NCBI RefSeq assembly: GCF_000372725.1
Contig: NW_005195220.1
Coordinates: 294,418 to 343,934 of the forward strand
DNA: 49,517 nucleotides
Origin: Emiliania huxleyi CCMP1516
Lineage: Eukaryota > Haptophyta > Isochrysidales > Noelaerhabdaceae
Direction: 5' to 3'
A model generated the notes under the pieces. The model was not told where the DNA came from. It was given only the letters and a program-made list of their open reading frames with translations, and did no database searches. Numbering within the stretch: position 1 is the first letter of the stretch; every line of letters starts with the position of its first letter. The position numbers were made by a program, and so were the translations under genes. Positions 27,365-38,468 of this stretch are shown here, one piece after another.

Positions 27365-28993
27365 AGGGGGGCGGCGGGGGCGGCGGAGAGGCGGGCGAGG
27401 CTGTGGCGCCACCACGGCAGCCGCAGCCGCTCGAGATTGTGGCGCAGCAGCTGGTGGAGGCGGACTCGCTGCTGTGCTTGGATGAGATGCAGGTGGCTGG
27501 GGAGATATGGGGAGATATGGGGAGATACGGGGTGATATGGGGAGATATGGGGAGATCGCATCTGCTTGGATGAATGCAGGTGACTGACGTGGCCGACGCG
27601 ATGATCCTGCGGCAGCTGTTCGACCTGCTCCTCGCGCGAGGTGTGACGGCTAGGTTAGACACAAGACTTTAGTTACACACTGCTGCTGCTGCTGCTGCCG
27701 CTGCTGCCGCTGCTGCCGCTGCTGCTGCTGCTATCTCATTCTTACTCCATACTCGCGCGAGGCGTGACGGTCCTCTTCACGTCGAACCGCCCCGCGGAGG
27801 CGCTGCACTAGCGCGGGGGACGGATTCACCGTGGAGTGTGAGCCGGTTCGGAGTGCTGGTTAGTCACTAGTTAGTCACTCCCTCATTCTTAGGCGTTGTA
27901 CGAGCGCGGACTCAACCGGAAGTACTTCCTGCCCTTTGTCGCCCTCATCCACACCCGCTTCTCGAACCTCGCCCTCGCCGCCGCCGCGGACTACCGCACC
28001 TTGCGCCCGCCGAATGGCGCGCCGGCTCCACTCTCTGCCGAGGCTTGCGGCGCTGCTGAAGAGGGGAGGGTGTTTGCGCCGCGCGCGCGCGGAGGGTTCT
28101 ACCACGGCGCTTCGGCGGGCGTGTCGCTGCGGCGCGCGTGGGGCGAGAGGCTCGGGTCGGGCGCCGCGCCGCCGCCGCTGCAGCTCGAGGTCGGGTTTGG
28201 GCGGCAGCTGCGGGTGGCGAGGACCGCGCCGGGAGAGGCTGCGTGGTTCGAGTTCGCGGAGCTGTGCGAGGCAAGGCCCGGCGAGCCGGCGCGTGGCGCG
28301 CCCGACTTCCTCGCCCTCGCGTCTGCCGTGCGGACGGTGCGATCTCCCCGAATCTCGGCGTATCTCCCCATATCTCGCGTCTGCAGTGCGGACGGTGGGC
28401 CTCGGCGTGCCGAGATCGCCCGAGATCGCCCGAGATCGCCCGAGATCGCCCGAGATCGCCCGAGATCGCCCGAGGGTAGGTGTACCTCAACGGCGTGCCG
28501 AGGCTCCACGTGCGGCAGCGAAACGAGGCGCGCCGGTTGGTCCTCCTCGTCGACGCCCTGTACGAGGTGGGGAGATATGGGGAGATATGGGGAGATATGG
28601 GGAGATTGCACCTCTTCCTCCTCGTCGACGCCCTGTACGAGGCGCGCCGAGATCTCGGCTGTATCTCGGCAAGATCGCATCTCTCGGCTGTATCTCGTCG
28701 ACGCCCTGTACGAGGCGCGCTGCGCCCTGCATGTCGCCGCCGAGGCGCCGCTAGCCGAGCTGCTCTCGCCGCTGCTCGACGGAGGCGGCGCCGACACGAT
28801 GATGGCCGGCGCAGAGGTAGCCGTCGACGACGCGGGCGCCGCCTCACTCCCGTTCAGCGTGGCGCCCGTCGGCGGCCGCTACTCGGTCGACGGCGAGCTG
28901 GCCTCCTTCTTCACGGCCAAGGACGAGGCCTTCATGCTCCGGCGCACTCTCTCGCGGCTCACCGAGATGTGCGGCCCGCAGGCGGAGTACTAG
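26468..28993 (+). CDS. AFG1/ZapE-like ATPase, eight exons
   Basis: Exons 26468-26733, 26853-26922, 26998-27492, 27580-27640, 27762-27799, 27893-28336, 28480-28566 and 28715-28993 join to 1740 nt (579 aa) with no stop. Recognised elements in order: Walker A GPVGGGKSMLMDLFYE, RRLHFHELMIDVHKRLH, Walker B SLLCLDEMQV, TDVADAMILRQLFDLLLARG, VLFTSNRPAEALYERGLNRK, FLPFVALI, GVPRLHVRQRNEARRL and VDALYEARCAL. These are the family signature of the mitochondrial AFG1/bacterial ZapE AAA+ ATPases, which assist turnover of membrane-complex subunits. MRPLRGCFRNFSRW may be a mitochondrial presequence. A Gln-rich and Gly-rich insertion (about residues 140-250) is unusual. Introns 1 and 5 use GC donors. Introns 2-7 are bounded by duplicated exon sequence. 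Confidence 0.88.
26923..28714 (+). repeat. set of duplicated exon segments forming AFG1 introns
   Basis: Duplicate pairs: about 39 bp starting at 26923 and 26998; GCTTGGATGA(G)ATGCAGGT ending near 27494 and 27581; CTCGCGCGAGGYGTGACGG at 27631 and 27752; GAGGCGCTGCAC/TAGGCGTTGTAC at 27797 and 27890; GCGTCTGCMGTGCGGACGGT at about 28319 and 28377; GTCGACGCCCTGTACGAGG at about 28550, 28624 and 28697. Between copies lie GAACCTTCTAG, GGGGAGATAT, CTG, CGAGATCGCC and GGCTGTATCTC tandem repeats. Confidence 0.9.
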
Positions 28994-29386
28994 TAGGGAA
29001 GGCGTGCTGCTCTGTGCGTGCAAATGTCTGTGTGGAGAGGAGCTGAGCTGAGTTGTAATGCGTCCGTGTGTGTGTGTCTATCAGCTAGAAACAAAAGTAG
29101 GGAACTTTCACAAAATGCGCACCGCGCGCGCGCGCGCGCCCCGCGGCCCGCGTCCGCCCGCCGGGTACCAACCTCGGAGAACCACACACTGTCACTCCCA
29201 GACCGGTCACCATCCGCGCAACTCCATAGCCGGGTTGTCTCTGTGTCTGTCAAAGAAATCGTTTTTGGCTCCTGGAAGAGCGACCACGCCCACCCGTGTC
29301 ACAGCTCAATGCGCGTGCGCGTCGGGAGGCCCCGCGGGAGCCCCCCCCCCCCCCCCCCCGCCTGCCAGAGCCCGAGCCGTCTTTTT
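28994..29386. other. intergenic region between convergent genes
   Basis: This is the 3' flank shared by the plus-strand AFG1-like gene and the minus-strand ankyrin-IQ gene. No separate gene is seen. A (CG)n run lies near 29124-29140 and a 20-base C run at 29340-29359. Confidence 0.5.
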
Positions 29387-32300
29387 TCATATGCGGTGCA
29401 CGACCGCCGGCGGATCGCACCTCGGCCCGTCCTGCCCCGCAAGCAGCGCCACCCTCCCCGCCCCCCCAATCCGCGCCTTGGAGGCGCGCGCCTGGCCGCG
29501 TCCCCGTAGCCGCGAGCGCCGCCAGCGGCTCGACCGCTCCGAAGGCGTGGGGCTCTCTCCCTCGAGGGCGGCCACCCATGGCTCGTGGTGCGGAAGCTCT
29601 GCGGCGGAAGCCACCTCGCCGACCGCGCCGCCATAGCGGTGGCCGAGGATGTCTGCGAGCTGGCAAAAGCGTAGCGCCCACTCGCGCGCCGATGGCAGCC
29701 CATCCTTCGATGGCATCGGCCGGAAGTGGTAACGCGCCGCTTGCACCGTCTCGATGCAGACCACCTGTTCATGCGTGGCCGTGTGTGAAGGGCCGCGCCA
29801 TCGACAGCCCGGCCCGCTGGGTTCGGCGCGTCAACCTCGTCGGTTGCGTCGACCGTGGCGATGGCCTCCCAAGGGATGCTCTTCACCTTGCCGAACGGGA
29901 CGTATCTTCGATTGACGTGCTGATAGCAGAGACCCGGCTGGCCGGCCCGCAGGCCTATCAATATCAAAACCTCACCTCTGCATGCTATCCGGGGTCTCCC
30001 AATCTCCAGCAATCTGGAGCAAACCGATGTAGAGGTATCTCACGCCCCACGCCACGAGCTCCCCACCGTCTTTGAGCGGGTACACGCGACCCTTCTCCAT
30101 CAGCGCGCGCAGCTCGCCACGCAGCGACGTCGCGAGGTGCTGCCGGTCGAGGGCGTCGCGCACCTGCCGCGCACCCTGCGCGCGCAGGATCTCAGCCAGC
30201 TCAGCGCTGCCTATCCACGCGATAGGGGCTAGAGTGGGTGACGCGACGCTGGTTTGACAACCAATCCTCGAGCAGTAGCTCGGCGGCTACCTGCGTAGAG
30301 CCGTCGTTCTCGGGCCGCCTCCCGGCGCCGCTCGAGCGCCGCAATGCGCGCCGCCATGCGTGCGCGCCACGCCGCCTGGATGCGACGCGCCTGCCGGTCC
30401 TCGGCCCTCACCACGAGAGCCATCAGCTCGCGCACCTACGGTCCGCATTGTTCCCCGCTTTACGTCCCCTCTTGGCGGCCTGAGCGACGAGCGGCCGACA
30501 CCTTTTGCTTGGCGAGCGAGGCGCGCCGCGCAAGCACGCGCCGCCACGCGCTTTGGAGCCGCACTGCCGCGCCCTCTGCCGAGCTGACGGGCAGCCGCCG
30601 CGCCGAGAGCGGGTCGGTGCGGGGGCCCAGCGCCTGCGCATGTGCGTATAATGAGCCCTTCGATAGCGAGCAAACCAACCTCCGGTCTCGGCCACAATTT
30701 GGCCGGGAATTGCCGCATCTCGGCCTCATCTCGGGCGGACCTGCCTGAGCGCCATCATGAACGTCTGGCCAACGTTGGCACCCACCGGCGAGTGGGGCAG
30801 TAAGCCACGGGTACGATCGGGCGAAGGAAGTCGCGGCGTAGAGGTCGGACGAGGCGAGTGGCGGCTCGGCGGCGCGGCCAAGCCGGGGGCAGCGGCCGGA
30901 GGGATGATAGCTAGGGCGTGCTTGAAGGCGCGGACGTCGTTTAACCGGCCGCCACCGGGGGCGGCGGCCGGAGGGACGATAGCTAGGGCCTGCTTGAAAG
31001 CGCGGACGTCGTCCAACCGGCCACCGCTGGGGGAAGCGGCCGAAACCGCTGCGCACAAGCGGGGGGGGGGGGGGGGGGGAGGTCACGCACGGGAAAACGA
31101 ACTTGGCTTATCTTGGCATAATTCTGGCTCGATCGCGGGCTGCAGCATCTCGGGCGTCGTTTAAGCGGCAGATGAACCAATGAACGCACCTGCGGACTCT
31201 TTGGAGGTAAAGCTGCGCCGTGGGAGACGCAGCGAGCCAAGCGCGGGCGGAATGGCCGGAGGCGATGTTTTCACCGAGTCAGCCGCGCCAAGACGCCGCA
31301 GCCGCCGTGCAAGCTCAGCGTGGCCGGCCGACTCAGCGAGGTGGAGTGGGGTGCAACCGTCTGCGGTTGTGCCGTCCACACTCGCGCCGCTCTTGATGAG
31401 AAGTAGCGCCGCGGCGAGGCGGCCGGTGTGAGCGGCGGCGTGGAGCGGACCCCACCCATCGTCGGTCAGCTGCCGGATAAAAGGCACCTATCCACGAGGG
31501 CGCGCGGAAGTCTCATAAGCTGCGTGGAGAACACGTCGGCACGCGGAAGGGGTATCACGTCTGCGGAGGTCTGCGGCTGTGCGAGCAACCAACGGAGCGT
31601 CTCCACGTTGCTGCCGGAAGCTGCTGCATGGACTAGACGCCACCCTCCTGGGCCAACACTCTCAGCGCCTGAGGAGCGAGGGAGGATACGGCGCTGGAGG
31701 AGCGGGGCAGAAGGGGGGGCAGGGGCGGGGGGGAGGGGGGGGGGGGTGTCTAGGCTGAGTTGACTGGCGCGGAGTGGACTGCGCACCGTCGCCAGTTTCG
31801 CGCCGCTGCTGCAAGAGCCAACGGACGGCGTCGAGCTGGCCAGCATGCGCGGCGACGAGGAGAGGGTCCCAACCGCCCTCTGGTGCGGCATAGGCCAGCC
31901 ACTGCGGCCCGCCCGCAGAGGCGAGGAGCCACTGAAGCAGCTCGAGATGGCCCCGGCTGGCAGCGATGTGAAGCACGCCTGATGAGGAGTCGAAAAGGAG
32001 GGAGTGGTGACGGAAGCGGTTGCGCAGGAGGCACGGTCTCGACTAGCTTGGCAAAACGCGCCGTGGCCAGTTGAAGTCATCGCCTCAAGGCTGGCGCCGC
32101 GTGCGTGCACGAAGCGCACGAGAGCAGCGTGGCCAGCATCGATCGCACAGTGCAGTGGCTGCCAGCTCAGCGCCGCCTCCGCTCCGACTGCGGCGCCCGC
32201 CTGTAGCAGCCACTCTGCGACACCAAGGCATCCACCTAACCGAGTCACTGGCGTGAGCCCACACGTGTAGCGACCATTACTCTCGCACTGGCAGTGCCGA

Positions 32301-32761
32301 CGGCTGCGTTCGCGCGTGCGTGCGTTTTACGTGCCTTGTGTGCCGGCAAGGCGTACGCGCAATGGTTAGGCAGAGTTTGACAGGGAGGGGGCGAAGGGCA
32401 CCATGACAGGCATAGTGAAGAGGAGTCCACTGCTCACGGTCGCGGACGTGGAGGTTGGCTCCTTCCTTCACAAGCAGCTGAGCCATCGGAAGCTGGCCGG
32501 CCTGGACAGACCAGCGGGGCGGATGGTCACGGGGCCGACGGTGGCTACGGGACGGGCGATGGCAATGTGAGGGGGCGGGCGTGGCAGCGTCAGCGCCTGG
32601 GCGGCAACGTGGAGAGGCTGCCGGTGTTCGGAGTCGCGGAGTTGCCATAGTGCCGGATGACGCCTGCGGCGAGCGGAGCTTCATATGTCGGACGAAGTCA
32701 CACTTGCAAGGGAGTTGCCGGTCAGCGCACCGCAGCAGCTTGACCATCTCTTGGAGAGTGC
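29387..32761 (-). CDS. ankyrin-repeat protein with IQ motifs, at least 13 exons
   Basis: Exons with matching phases: 32761-32704, 32663-32597, 32501-32402, 32235-32068, 31978-31787, 31647-31559, 31487-31190, 31048-30753, 30633-30502, 30435-30291, 30210-30025, 29954-29836 and 29764-29387 (2228 nt). The first seven encode ankyrin repeats (QPLHVAAQAGQLPMAQLLVK, LHIAASRGHLELLQWLL, WGPLHAAAHTGRLAAALLLI). Then come a linker with a 24-residue tandem duplication, two IQ-type helices (AVRLQSAWRRVLARR and ARRIQAAWRARMAAR) that may bind calmodulin, and a C-terminal region of unknown fold (WGVRYLYIGLRAGQPGLCYQ, FGKVKSIPWEAIATVDATDE). The last two blocks look conserved but I do not recognise them. The 5' start lies upstream and is unresolved. 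Three introns need GC donors. Confidence 0.72.
30888..31036 (-). repeat. 72-bp tandem duplication inside a coding exon
   Basis: The 24-residue unit GGRLDDVRAFKQALAIVPPA(AAPG) is followed by GGRLNDVRAFKHALAIIPPA(AAPG). At DNA level CGGACGTCGT recurs at 30931 and 31003, a 72-bp period. Unlike the intron duplications it keeps the frame and has no internal stop. Confidence 0.85.
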
Positions 32762-33727
<966 letters not shown>

Positions 33728-33769
33728 ATGAGTACAATAAGGCAGAGGACTTGAATCGTTTGACCGCAG

Positions 33770-34603
33770 TCAGCCGGCTCGCTCCTGGTTTACGCCTCGC
33801 AGGTCTTGCACCACATGCCGCTTCGTCTCGTCGCGCAGCCACGCAACCTCGGCGTGGCGCACAAAGCCGCGCCGCAGCAGCCGCGTTGCGATCGAGACGC
33901 CCACCACCAGTCCAAAGACGCACAGGGCGGCGGCGGCGAGGAGCACCAGAGGCCCGGCAAAGACGAAGCACTGGCAGTTCCGAGGCCACTGCACCTCAAA
34001 GTCGTCGGGGATCAGGCCGAGCGCCCAAGCGAGGATCGACGCCACTCCAAGCAGCGCACACAAAAGCAGCGCACCGGCGCCGAGCCACACGGACCACGGG
34101 CAAGCAGGGTTGTGCAGCGACAGCGACCCGCCGGTCGCCGCCGCGCTGTCGCCGTCTGGCGCATCGAGCCCGGCGCCCGGCAAAAGCAGCCTGGTCAGCT
34201 GCCGGGCAGTGGTGCTGTCGATGCCCAGGCCGGCGAGGCTGTCGGTGCCTCCTCGCTCCTCAACCTCGCGCGACAGCCACGCAGCGATCACGGAGCACAG
34301 CACAACTAGGCACGAGGCGATCGACGCGAGGAGAGCAATGTCTCGCGCTATCGTCAAGCGGTAGGCCAGTAGCTCAATCGGCTTGGCTTTGCGAGTGACC
34401 ACCCGGTATCGAAACCTGCACGTCCCGCAGTGCGTAAAGGCGTTACCGCGCCTTGTGGATCTCCAGGTGTCGAGGCACCGGCGGTGCACCAGGCGCGCAG
34501 AGCCAGAGCAGAGGCACGGCTGGATCATGCCGGTGCCGGCCTCGGTGTCCGGACACGAGCTGGGAAGCTCCTCGAAGCAGACACGACAGACGAGACCGCT
34601 CAT
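33770..34603 (-). CDS. RING-CH (MARCH-type) membrane E3 ubiquitin ligase
   Basis: A single exon of 277 aa starts at an ATG. Residues 5-66 are a RING-CH domain: CRVC, then CLC, HRRCLDTW and CGTC, giving the C4HC3 zinc-ligand order with the diagnostic Trp. Hydrophobic spans follow: IALLASIASCLVVLCSVIAA, WLGAGALLLCALLGVASIL and FAGPLVLLAAAALCVFGLVV. MARCH proteins ubiquitylate membrane cargo in endosomes, ER or plasma membrane. The protein has three predicted spans rather than the common two. The gene is flanked by a (CT)n tract downstream and repeat D upstream. Confidence 0.85.
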   Translation of the reverse strand: MSGLVCRVCFEELPSSCPDTEAGTGMIQPCLCSGSARLVHRRCLDTWRSTRRGNAFTHCGTCRFRYRVVTRKAKPIELLAYRLTIARDIALLASIASCLVVLCSVIAAWLSREVEERGGTDSLAGLGIDSTTARQLTRLLLPGAGLDAPDGDSAAATGGSLSLHNPACPWSVWLGAGALLLCALLGVASILAWALGLIPDDFEVQWPRNCQCFVFAGPLVLLAAAALCVFGLVVGVSIATRLLRRGFVRHAEVAWLRDETKRHVVQDLRGVNQERAG

Positions 34604-34631
34604 CCTGCGAGGATTGGTGTGACCCCTTCGT

Positions 34632-34996
34632 CCCCCGAGACCTAGCGCGGGTGGGTTGGAGGGGGCTCGCCCCGTTCCTCCCCATCGGGCCGCGTGAGCG
34701 GCCTCGCCTCGCAGATTCGTTTCTCGCGCCTGGGTCAGGCGCGCGGGGCATCCCCCGGGTCGCTCGACCAGCGATCCGAAGAGTGGCCGCTATGCGAGGG
34801 AAAGAGCGGGGCCCACGGGGTACGCCTCCGTCCGGCCCCCTCCGAGGGGGGAAGGGAATTGTGGGGTCCCCACGGGCGCCTCAGTTCGGCCCTCCCGAGG
34901 GGGGGGAGGGGAGCAAGGGGGTGGGGGGATCGGGGCGGGGGGGGAGGGGTCTCGGTTTCATGGGTCTAATGCTTGCCTTTCGGGGAGGGGCCTCGG
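34632..34996. repeat. repeat D, copy 2
   Basis: Inverted relative to 22643-23002 and highly similar over about 360 bp, for example GCAGATTCGTTTCTCGCGCC, GGGGCATCCCCCGGGTCGCT and GTGGCCGCTATGCGAGGGAA. It lacks the 24-bp flanking direct repeats seen around copy 1. The G-rich strand is plus here, with runs of 8-9 G. Confidence 0.8.
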
Positions 34997-35208
34997 TTGG
35001 AAGGCGAGGCTGGCTCAACCCTACTTCTTCCCCTCCTCCCTCGAGGCAGCGAGTAGGCAGCGAGGGGGGGTATCGAGCGCCTAGATGTTGAATGTGCTGG
35101 CGGGGTCGGCTTGGGTGAGGTGGGCTCGGGCGGGCGGGCAGGCGGGCAGGCGGGCAGGCTGGCGGGCAGGCGGGCGGGCGGGCGGGCGGCGGGTTTGGGA
35201 AGTCGTAT

Positions 35209-35242
<34 letters not shown>

Positions 35243-36154
35243 TGGTTGGGTAGTAGGGCTAGAGGGTCGCTCTACACTTAGCCTCTGCAGCGAGCGAGCG
35301 CTCAACTTAGCCCCCGCACGGAGCCGGGCTCGGACTTAGACGCTGTATGGTCGGGGGCCATGAACTTAGACGGCACAAGGCCAAATCCGGGTAAAACCCG
35401 GGTATACCGCCAAAAGTCCAGGTTTACCCGAAAAATACCTGGACGCGTCCCGACCAACGTATGCCGCGCACGACGCCATATCGCCTTGTCCCAGGGCCAG
35501 TGCGCTACTTGCGGCGCGCAACTCCTGCTCAAGTACGCGCACCGTACCATGTGCTGCCGCTATGCGTGTCTTAAGGCGGCTGCGGCGAAGCGGCGGGCGC
35601 GGCATGCCGATGGCAGTGCGGACGATGCGGTTGCGATGTGTTCTGCTTCAAGATCGTGGCGGTGCTTGGCATGCACTTCTGCGATCCCAATCAGCTCATC
35701 GCAACGAAGCAGCGCAACAAGCTGGCTGCTGCCAACAAGGCCCTATGCTAGATCTACCTCACGCGCGGATCGTTCAAAGAGGACCAGCATACACAGGCTT
35801 CCTTGACATGCGTTTGTTTGAGCTTGAGGCTATTTGTGAGAACTGTTTGGCTTGAAGATTGCGCTCAAGAAGAGCAACGAGAATCGGAAGAGGAGGATGC
35901 TGAGGCGGCGATTGCTGAGCATGAGAAGGATCGATCCGGATTAGAAGGCGCCCGCCGCAGGCGAAGAAAATTTGGGGGCTAGCGCCGTATCGTTGATCAC
36001 GGTGGGAGCCTCTTGGCCCCAGGCTGTGCCACGGCCGACTTAGCCGATGTAAGAGGCTCTCGCTGATCTTAGACCGCGTAAGCACCCCAGCGTGACTAGT
36101 CACACTTAGACCCGCTCAGCCTCGAGGCTCAGAACTTAGACTACTACCCAACCA
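35243..36154. mobile_element. candidate TIR DNA transposon inserted in a CAG repeat
   Basis: TGGTTGGGTAGTAG at 35243-35256 has its exact reverse complement at 36141-36154. Both ends are bordered by (CAG)n: AGCAGCAGCAGCAA on the left and GTGCAGCAGCAG on the right. Subterminal ACTTAG(A)C motifs recur near both ends (about 35275, 35312, 35334, 35365, 36069, 36105, 36133). Internal sequence carries a degenerate zinc-finger-like frame. I infer a non-autonomous or decayed element of 912 bp. Confidence 0.6.
35360..35850 (+). pseudogene. decayed zinc-finger-like frame inside the TIR element
   Basis: From an ATG at 35360 the frame gives GQCATCGAQLLLKYAHRTMC and CRYACLKAAAAKRRA, with CxxC and H...CC spacing like a small zinc-binding domain. 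Downstream, a second frame (VFCFKIVAVLGMHFCDPNQL) and then a third (MRLFELEAICENCLA) look coding, separated by shifts and a stop. This is the pattern of a frame-broken transposon protein. No transposase family is recognised. Confidence 0.35.
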
Positions 36155-37490
36155 GTGCAGCAGCAGCAGCAGCAGCAGTAGCCGTGGCCTCGATCCTGCG
36201 GTGTCTAGTCTTTCAGTCTATCTAGGCGGCCGCGAGGTTAATATACTGAATAATGGTGTCAAAACACCGGGGGTGGTTGGCGCGCAGGCACCTGAGGGGC
36301 GTTCGCCAAGCGCGCACTCGGCTCGACGTTGTCCCCTCGACAACACATAAGCTCCACCCAGACTCACGCCACACCGTTCACGCTCCCTCTCTCTCGCTAG
36401 CGCGCTCGTTTTTGATCTGATCTGCTCCCATTTGGGCTTTCCTTCCCGTCTTCTTCTGTCCTCTCTTCCTCTTTGCCGCTGGAGGGGCACTGCTGCTCGC
36501 CTCGCCGCCTTCCGCCATCACGGTCGGCGCCTCGTCGTCGAGCGCCTCCCCTCGCTCGCGCCGCCCGAGGACCGTCTCGCCTCCTGGAGCACTACTGCTC
36601 GCCTCGCCTCCTGCCGCCGTCGCGGCTGGCGCCTCAGACGTAGATCTTAGCGTGGAAAACACACGAAGGACAGGGTCGGACTGTGTGCTAGTCCGAGAAC
36701 TACGGCCCCAGGGAAGAGAACCCTGGTGCACTGGTTCGCAGGGATCCGCCCCACTAAGCCAGGCAACCTCTCTCGAGGCGGCTAGAATTAATCTCAAGAG
36801 GTTTCCCCCCGACCGGTGTCAATTCGTTACACCTCCGAGCTACCCGCTAGCCAAGCTGCCCAGCCGCCAAGGAGCTAGCCATTGGTGTGGCCATGCTCCG
36901 AGGCGGCCACGGCAGATGGCCATGCGCGCTACGCCCGGTTGGCTCGGTATAACCCCGCTCCCCCGCCCCTCTGGGGAGAGGTGCCTGAGTCAGGCTGGCG
37001 AGTTCGCGTGTCCCTGGGCTTCCACCGAATTTCCCGATCTCGCCTCACGCAGGGCACCGTCTCCCTGCCCCTTATGTCGCTAGCCACTCCGCTAGCCATG
37101 CCGACCAGCCGACAAGGAGCTAGCTCCGAGGCGGCCACGTCGGCGGGCCATGCGGGACGGCCATGCGAGCGGGCCTCTCCGGGAGCGGCGGGGTGATCCC
37201 CTGCGCAGACTTGCAAGTGCCCCCCCTCGGCGCGCGCTGTGCACCTGCAGCGCGGCCAGGCACCCACCGACGATGTTTGGTACCGCGGGCCCCTGTCCGT
37301 TCCCGGGCCCTCGCCCCCTGGTGCGGGCGTATGTAGTCGTGTGCCCTACAGCTCGAGGTCGCCGCAATCTTCCGATCTGGAGGAGACGGGCTATCCCCGT
37401 GAGGATCAGATCAAGAGCATCTCGTCGTAGCCGGTGGGGTAGTCGTCCTTTATCTAGGCGCCGCCCACGCGGCCGCCAGACCCACGGTGG
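36155..37490. other. repeat-like region with one possible minus-strand frame
   Basis: On the minus strand about 36660-36400 encodes APAATAAGGEASSSAPGGET, a second GGEASSSAP unit and a Lys/Arg-rich stretch (AKRKRGQKKTGRKAQMG), possibly a fragment of an element's DNA-binding tail. 36680-37200 has repeated GCTAGCCA/GAGCTAGC and GAGGCGGCCACG blocks without a convincing gene. Confidence 0.35.
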
Positions 37491-37496
37491 GGCAGA

Positions 37497-37730
37497 GAGC
37501 GCGCCGGCGGAGGAGAGCGCGCCGGCGGAGGAGAGCGCGCCGGCGGAGGAGAGCGCGCCGGCGGAGGAGAGCGCGCCGGCGGAGGAGAGCGCGCCGGCGG
37601 AGGAGAGCGCGCCGGCGGAGGAGAGCGCGCCGGCGGAGGAGAGCGCGCCGGCGGAGGAGAGCGCGCCGGCGGAGGAGAGCGCGCCGGTGGAGGAGAGCGC
37701 GCCGGTGGAGGAGAGCGCGCCGCCAGGAGG
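37497..37730 (+). repeat. 18-bp coding-type minisatellite (ESAPAE)n
   Basis: About 13 copies of GAGAGCGCGCCGGCGGAG, the last two with GTGGAG, are open in the plus frame as (ESAPAE)n and open in the opposite frames too. The plus-strand frame ends at 37771-37773 (GAGETPIT then stop). No domain flanks it clearly. Confidence 0.9.
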
Positions 37731-37734
37731 AGGC

Positions 37735-38468
37735 GCGGCGCCTGTTGGCGCCGGTGAGACGCCGATCACGTAGGCGCTGCGATCCGACCGCGTCCGCCGG
37801 AGGCGCGGGCACCGAGGCGAAGGCGTGCATGGAAGTTGGTGCGCTTGATGTACACCCGAGTGTGAGTGTGTGTGTGTACTCACTCACCTCCACACCCCAG
37901 TGCCCAAATCCACACTTTTTCTCTCTCTCTCAGTGTACGTACTTTTAGCTTACTGGGAGAAAAGAGAGAGGGGGTTGTGTTCTCTAGGCCCCTAAGGGCC
38001 CTACGCGCGGCGTGAGAGCTCGGAAGCGAGCTTTGCACGGCGATCGAGGATGGCGCGGTTCACCCCCTTCATCGACCGAAGCGATGGAGATGCGTTCCGC
38101 GTGGTGTGACACAAATGAGAGGCGGGAGGGGTCCGTCGGCTCTAGTCGCCGACCACACCCACGAAGAAATCCCCGCAAAAAGACCGCACGGGCGTGGACC
38201 TGTTCCTTTTTGCCCATCTCAGGTGTCCGTTTTATTAATTTATTTACCTGTGCTCGTCTCCGGTCGCGCAACGCCAACGGAGCAATATTATCACAAGCGT
38301 GTGTGTGCGAGTCTGAGTGCGAGCGGTCGGTGTCTCCTGTGGGCTGAGACAACCGTCGTTTCGAAAGGATACGAGAGGGACGAACACTGTTCGAGACCGG
38401 TCGCTCCGGCCTCCATTGCGCAGATCACTAGGCACTCTTGTGCGGACGCGCGAGACGCCACGGCGAGG
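37735..38468. other. no gene seen
   Basis: The region has GTGTGTGT/CTCACTCAC short repeats at 37861-37890 and an AT-richer stretch (TTTTATTAATTTATTTACC) at about 38229. No recognisable protein is found on either strand. Confidence 0.4.

Noticed and set aside
29299..29700. Long Arg/Gly-rich frames downstream of the ankyrin-IQ gene
   Set aside because: They overlap the real last exon in another frame and lack domain features.
37450..37893. Arg-rich (RRRRALL)n proteins on both strands over the minisatellite
   Set aside because: Shadow frames of the 18-bp repeat.
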